Assembly: GCA_964403325.1 (NCBI GenBank)
Contig: CAYOFO010000060.1
Span: forward strand, 1 to 6,456
Length of the DNA: 6,456 nucleotides
Direction of reading: 5' to 3'
From: CAZQNF01 sp964403325
GTDB taxonomy: Bacteria; Patescibacteriota; Patescibacteriia; Magasanikbacterales; GWA2-37-8
Position numbers and translations under genes: made by a program. Positions 4,993-6,456 of this stretch are shown piece after piece. The stretch's first letter is position 1. Each line of letters starts with the position of its first letter. The notes below the pieces were generated by a model. It saw only the letters and a program-made list of their open reading frames with translations. It had not been told where the DNA came from and ran no database searches.

Positions 4993-5997
4993 GATCGTGG
5001 CGGCGTCGGTGATGACGTCGATGTCAACGAAGTTCGCGCTGCTGTCGGGCATCCCCACAAACAGCGCCTGGTGCAGGTTGTTGCCGTTGACTTCCGAGTT
5101 CAGCGGCACAACGCTCTCAAAGTAGCCGTACAGGTCGGTGCGGAAGAGCCGCGTGGCCCCGCTGCCGATCTGGCTCCCGTTGATGTCGAGCCGGATGGCG
5201 CGCTCGGTGCCGGCCTGGTACAGGTCATAGATGGCGTCCGCGCCGCTGGTGCCTTCCAGCGTGAGCGTGAGCATGACGCCCAGGTCGCCCTCGCCGTAGG
5301 TCGTGAAATACTTGTTGGCGCTGCCCATGAATTTCGGGTGATTGCCGGTCAAGAACTCAAGCTGGAAACCGCGCAGCAGCGACGTTTGCTCCGTGCCGCC
5401 CAGCCCGGCCCAGCTCGTATCCATGTACAGCCGCGCCAGTTTGGCATTCATAAATTCGAGCGACGGGTGCAGCGCCTGCGAACTGGTGAACGTGGTCGGG
5501 GTCACCTGCCGCCCGAAGTAGTCAGCGTCGATCTTGACCGGGCTGGCCGCGCCGTCCTGCGCGATGTCGGCCGAGAACAGCAGCCGGTTGAACATGCAGA
5601 ACTCGACTTCGTAGGCCTGCGTGTTGTCGCCCATTTCGAGCGTCAGCGTCTTCGGGGTGTTCGCCGCGGTGAGCAGCGGCAGCACGTCCCACTTGTAGTC
5701 AGACTGGCCGACGTTGACCTCGGCCGGGGTGATTGAGCCGTCGAGTGACGACACAAACAGGCCGGGCAGCGCCTGAAAGTAGCCGTGCTCGAAAGTCAGC
5801 GTGTCACGCACCAGCAATTCGTCGTTGCGCTTGTTGGTCCGGTCCACACGGAGGCCCTTCGCCAGCCGCACCGCTTCCCACACCCGGTCGGTCGGGACGG
5901 CCTTTGGCGCGGCCCCGATGATGCGCGTCGCCGCCACCGCCGTGCCGCGCGTGCTTTCCTGACCCCACTGCCACATGCTCAAAGATCGTGCGCTCAT
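4990..5997 (-). CDS. Major tail tube protein (335 aa)
   Basis: The start is ATG at 5995-5997 with AGGAG (6006-6010) eight bases upstream, the best-spaced site in the window, as expected for the most abundant tail protein. The N-terminus, M-W-Q-W-G-Q-E-S-T-R-G-T-A-V-A-A-T (8-24), is the 'W/G-x-E-x-x-x-G-T-x-x-A-A-T' opening common in siphoviral tube proteins. The rest alternates short beta strands and loops with few charged clusters: L-L-V-R-D-T-L-T-F-E-H-G (61-72), Q-A-Y-E-V-E-F-C-M-F-N-R-L (127-139), L-R-G-F-Q-L-E-F-L-T-G-N (208-219) and L-G-V-M-L-T-L-T-L-E-G (239-249). Hexamers of this protein would stack into the tail tube around the tape measure. Length is at the upper end for simple tube proteins; I see no separate Ig-like C-terminal decoration domain. 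Place between terminator and chaperone genes supports the call. Confidence 0.85.
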   Translation of the reverse strand: MSARSLSMWQWGQESTRGTAVAATRIIGAAPKAVPTDRVWEAVRLAKGLRVDRTNKRNDELLVRDTLTFEHGYFQALPGLFVSSLDGSITPAEVNVGQSDYKWDVLPLLTAANTPKTLTLEMGDNTQAYEVEFCMFNRLLFSADIAQDGAASPVKIDADYFGRQVTPTTFTSSQALHPSLEFMNAKLARLYMDTSWAGLGGTEQTSLLRGFQLEFLTGNHPKFMGSANKYFTTYGEGDLGVMLTLTLEGTSGADAIYDLYQAGTERAIRLDINGSQIGSGATRLFRTDLYGYFESVVPLNSEVNGNNLHQALFVGMPDSSANFVDIDVITDAATI

Positions 5998-6005
5998 TTG
6001 CTTTG

Positions 6006-6010
6006 CTCCT
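6006..6010 (-). promoter_or_regulatory. Strong ribosome binding site of the tail tube gene
   Basis: AGGAG lies eight bases before ATG 5995-5997, directly after a small GC-rich hairpin. The spacing is good and agrees with the high expression expected of a tube subunit. Confidence 0.7.
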
Positions 6011-6024
6011 GCCGGTCAGCCGGC
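6011..6024 (-). other. Small intergenic hairpin before the tail tube gene
   Basis: GCCGG-CTGA-CCGGC (minus strand) is a perfect 5-bp stem with a tetraloop. It fills the space between the TAG of the upstream gene and the AGGAG of the tube gene. No run of U follows, so it is not a standard intrinsic terminator. It could protect a processed mRNA end or keep the ribosome binding site open, or be chance in GC-rich DNA. Confidence 0.4.
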
Positions 6025-6456
6025 CTACGCGGTGACGGTAACGCCCGTCTCGATTTCCTTGACTTCCATGCGGAAGATGAGGCCCAGGTATTCGCGCTCG
6101 CCGCCGTCCGCCCCGGCGTAGGTGACGCGCCCCGGCCCTTCGTAGAACGGCGCTTCCGGCTGGGGCAGCCAGTGGTCAACGCGCCCGCCGCTCCAACTCA
6201 GGCCGCCCAGCGTCACGTTGGCCGCCATCTTGTCGCGCACCAGCTTGATGTAGGGAATGGCCGTCTGAAACGCTTCGGGCAAAACGCCGCCGTGCACGTA
6301 GAGCGTCGCTTGGAGCTGGTGGACCCAGATGGCCGGGCCGCCCGCGCTGTACTCGTGCATGGCCCGCAGCGGCATAACAATCAGCGTCGGCAGTTCCACC
6401 AGCGCCGCCGGCAGGTCGGTGTAGCCGCGCACCCGGTGCGGCTGCGAGCCCACGGC
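6025..6456 (-). CDS. Probable tail terminator / tail completion protein (5' end not resolved at the right edge)
   Basis: The frame is open from the right edge (GCC then GTG at 6451-6453) to TAG at 6025-6027, giving 143 readable residues. The GTG may be the start, but no upstream sequence is available to find a ribosome binding site, so the gene is treated as possibly partial. Visible features are R-V-R-G-Y-T-D-L-P near the N-terminus, a strand L-P-T-L-I-V-M-P-L, and H-Q-L-Q-A-T-L-Y-V-H-G-G. These are followed by helix A-F-Q-T-A-I-P-Y-I-K-L-V-R-D-K, then V-T-L-G-G-L-S-W-S-G-G-R and a closing strand Y-L-G-L-I-F-R-M-E-V-K-E. This alternating strand-helix-strand layout and about 140 residues fit the tail terminator/completion group that caps the tube. 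The position directly before the tube gene is where that gene usually lies. A minor head-tail connector is the main alternative. Confidence 0.55.
   Translation of the reverse strand, partial: AVGSQPHRVRGYTDLPAALVELPTLIVMPLRAMHEYSAGGPAIWVHQLQATLYVHGGVLPEAFQTAIPYIKLVRDKMAANVTLGGLSWSGGRVDHWLPQPEAPFYEGPGRVTYAGADGGEREYLGLIFRMEVKEIETGVTVTA

Noticed and set aside
765..5725. Many CGGCCG hexamers (about 15 by hand count over the window)
   Set aside because: They may exceed a simple base-composition expectation but mostly arise from Ala, Gly and Ala-Val/Ala-Ala codon pairs. Without a codon-aware count I cannot claim real enrichment.
1..6456. Search for tRNA genes, CRISPR arrays, insertion sequences, attachment sites, promoters and intrinsic terminators
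   Set aside because: None was seen. Coding sequence covers nearly all the window, gaps are at most 27 nt, and no repeated spacing or terminal inverted repeats were found by eye.

Overview
The window is one uninterrupted minus-strand block of tail genes from a tailed phage or prophage. Transcription runs from the right edge (6456) towards the left edge (1). The order, read in the direction of transcription, is: probable tail terminator/completion protein (partial at the right edge), major tail tube protein, tail assembly chaperone G with a -1 frameshifted G-T extension, an HK97 gp10-like small protein, tape measure protein, a Dit-like distal tail protein, and the N-terminal 249 residues of a Tal-like baseplate hub protein (cut by the left edge). 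This is the standard long, non-contractile (siphovirus-like) tail order. No sheath gene appears between tube and chaperone where a contractile tail would usually have one, although the window covers only part of the virus.

The genes are packed end to end. The largest gap is 27 nt, and several junctions abut or overlap (ATGA at Dit/Tal, an 11-nt overlap at gp10-like/tape measure). No promoter, terminator, RNA gene, CRISPR array or mobile element is visible, so this looks like the middle of a longer late operon. Good Shine-Dalgarno motifs (AGGAG, GGAGG, AAGGTG) precede four starts, two of which are GTG, which points to a bacterial host. The DNA is GC-rich (roughly 60-65% by eye), with proteins rich in Ala and Gly and codons ending in G or C. 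The sequence alone does not identify the host. The style resembles viruses of high-GC environmental bacteria such as Chloroflexota, but that is only an impression.

The clearest mechanistic signal is a programmed -1 ribosomal frameshift site. The heptamer A AAA AAC lies in the correct phase directly before the G stop codon and is followed by a strong predicted stem-loop. It would join G (142 aa) to an 85-residue T segment, giving a 227-aa fusion. Other points of interest are a canonical EF-hand calcium-binding loop inside the tape measure protein, a jelly-roll-like insertion in an enlarged Dit-like protein, and an unusual position for the gp10-like gene between chaperone and tape measure. I see no sign of a non-phage system such as defence, toxin or CRISPR.
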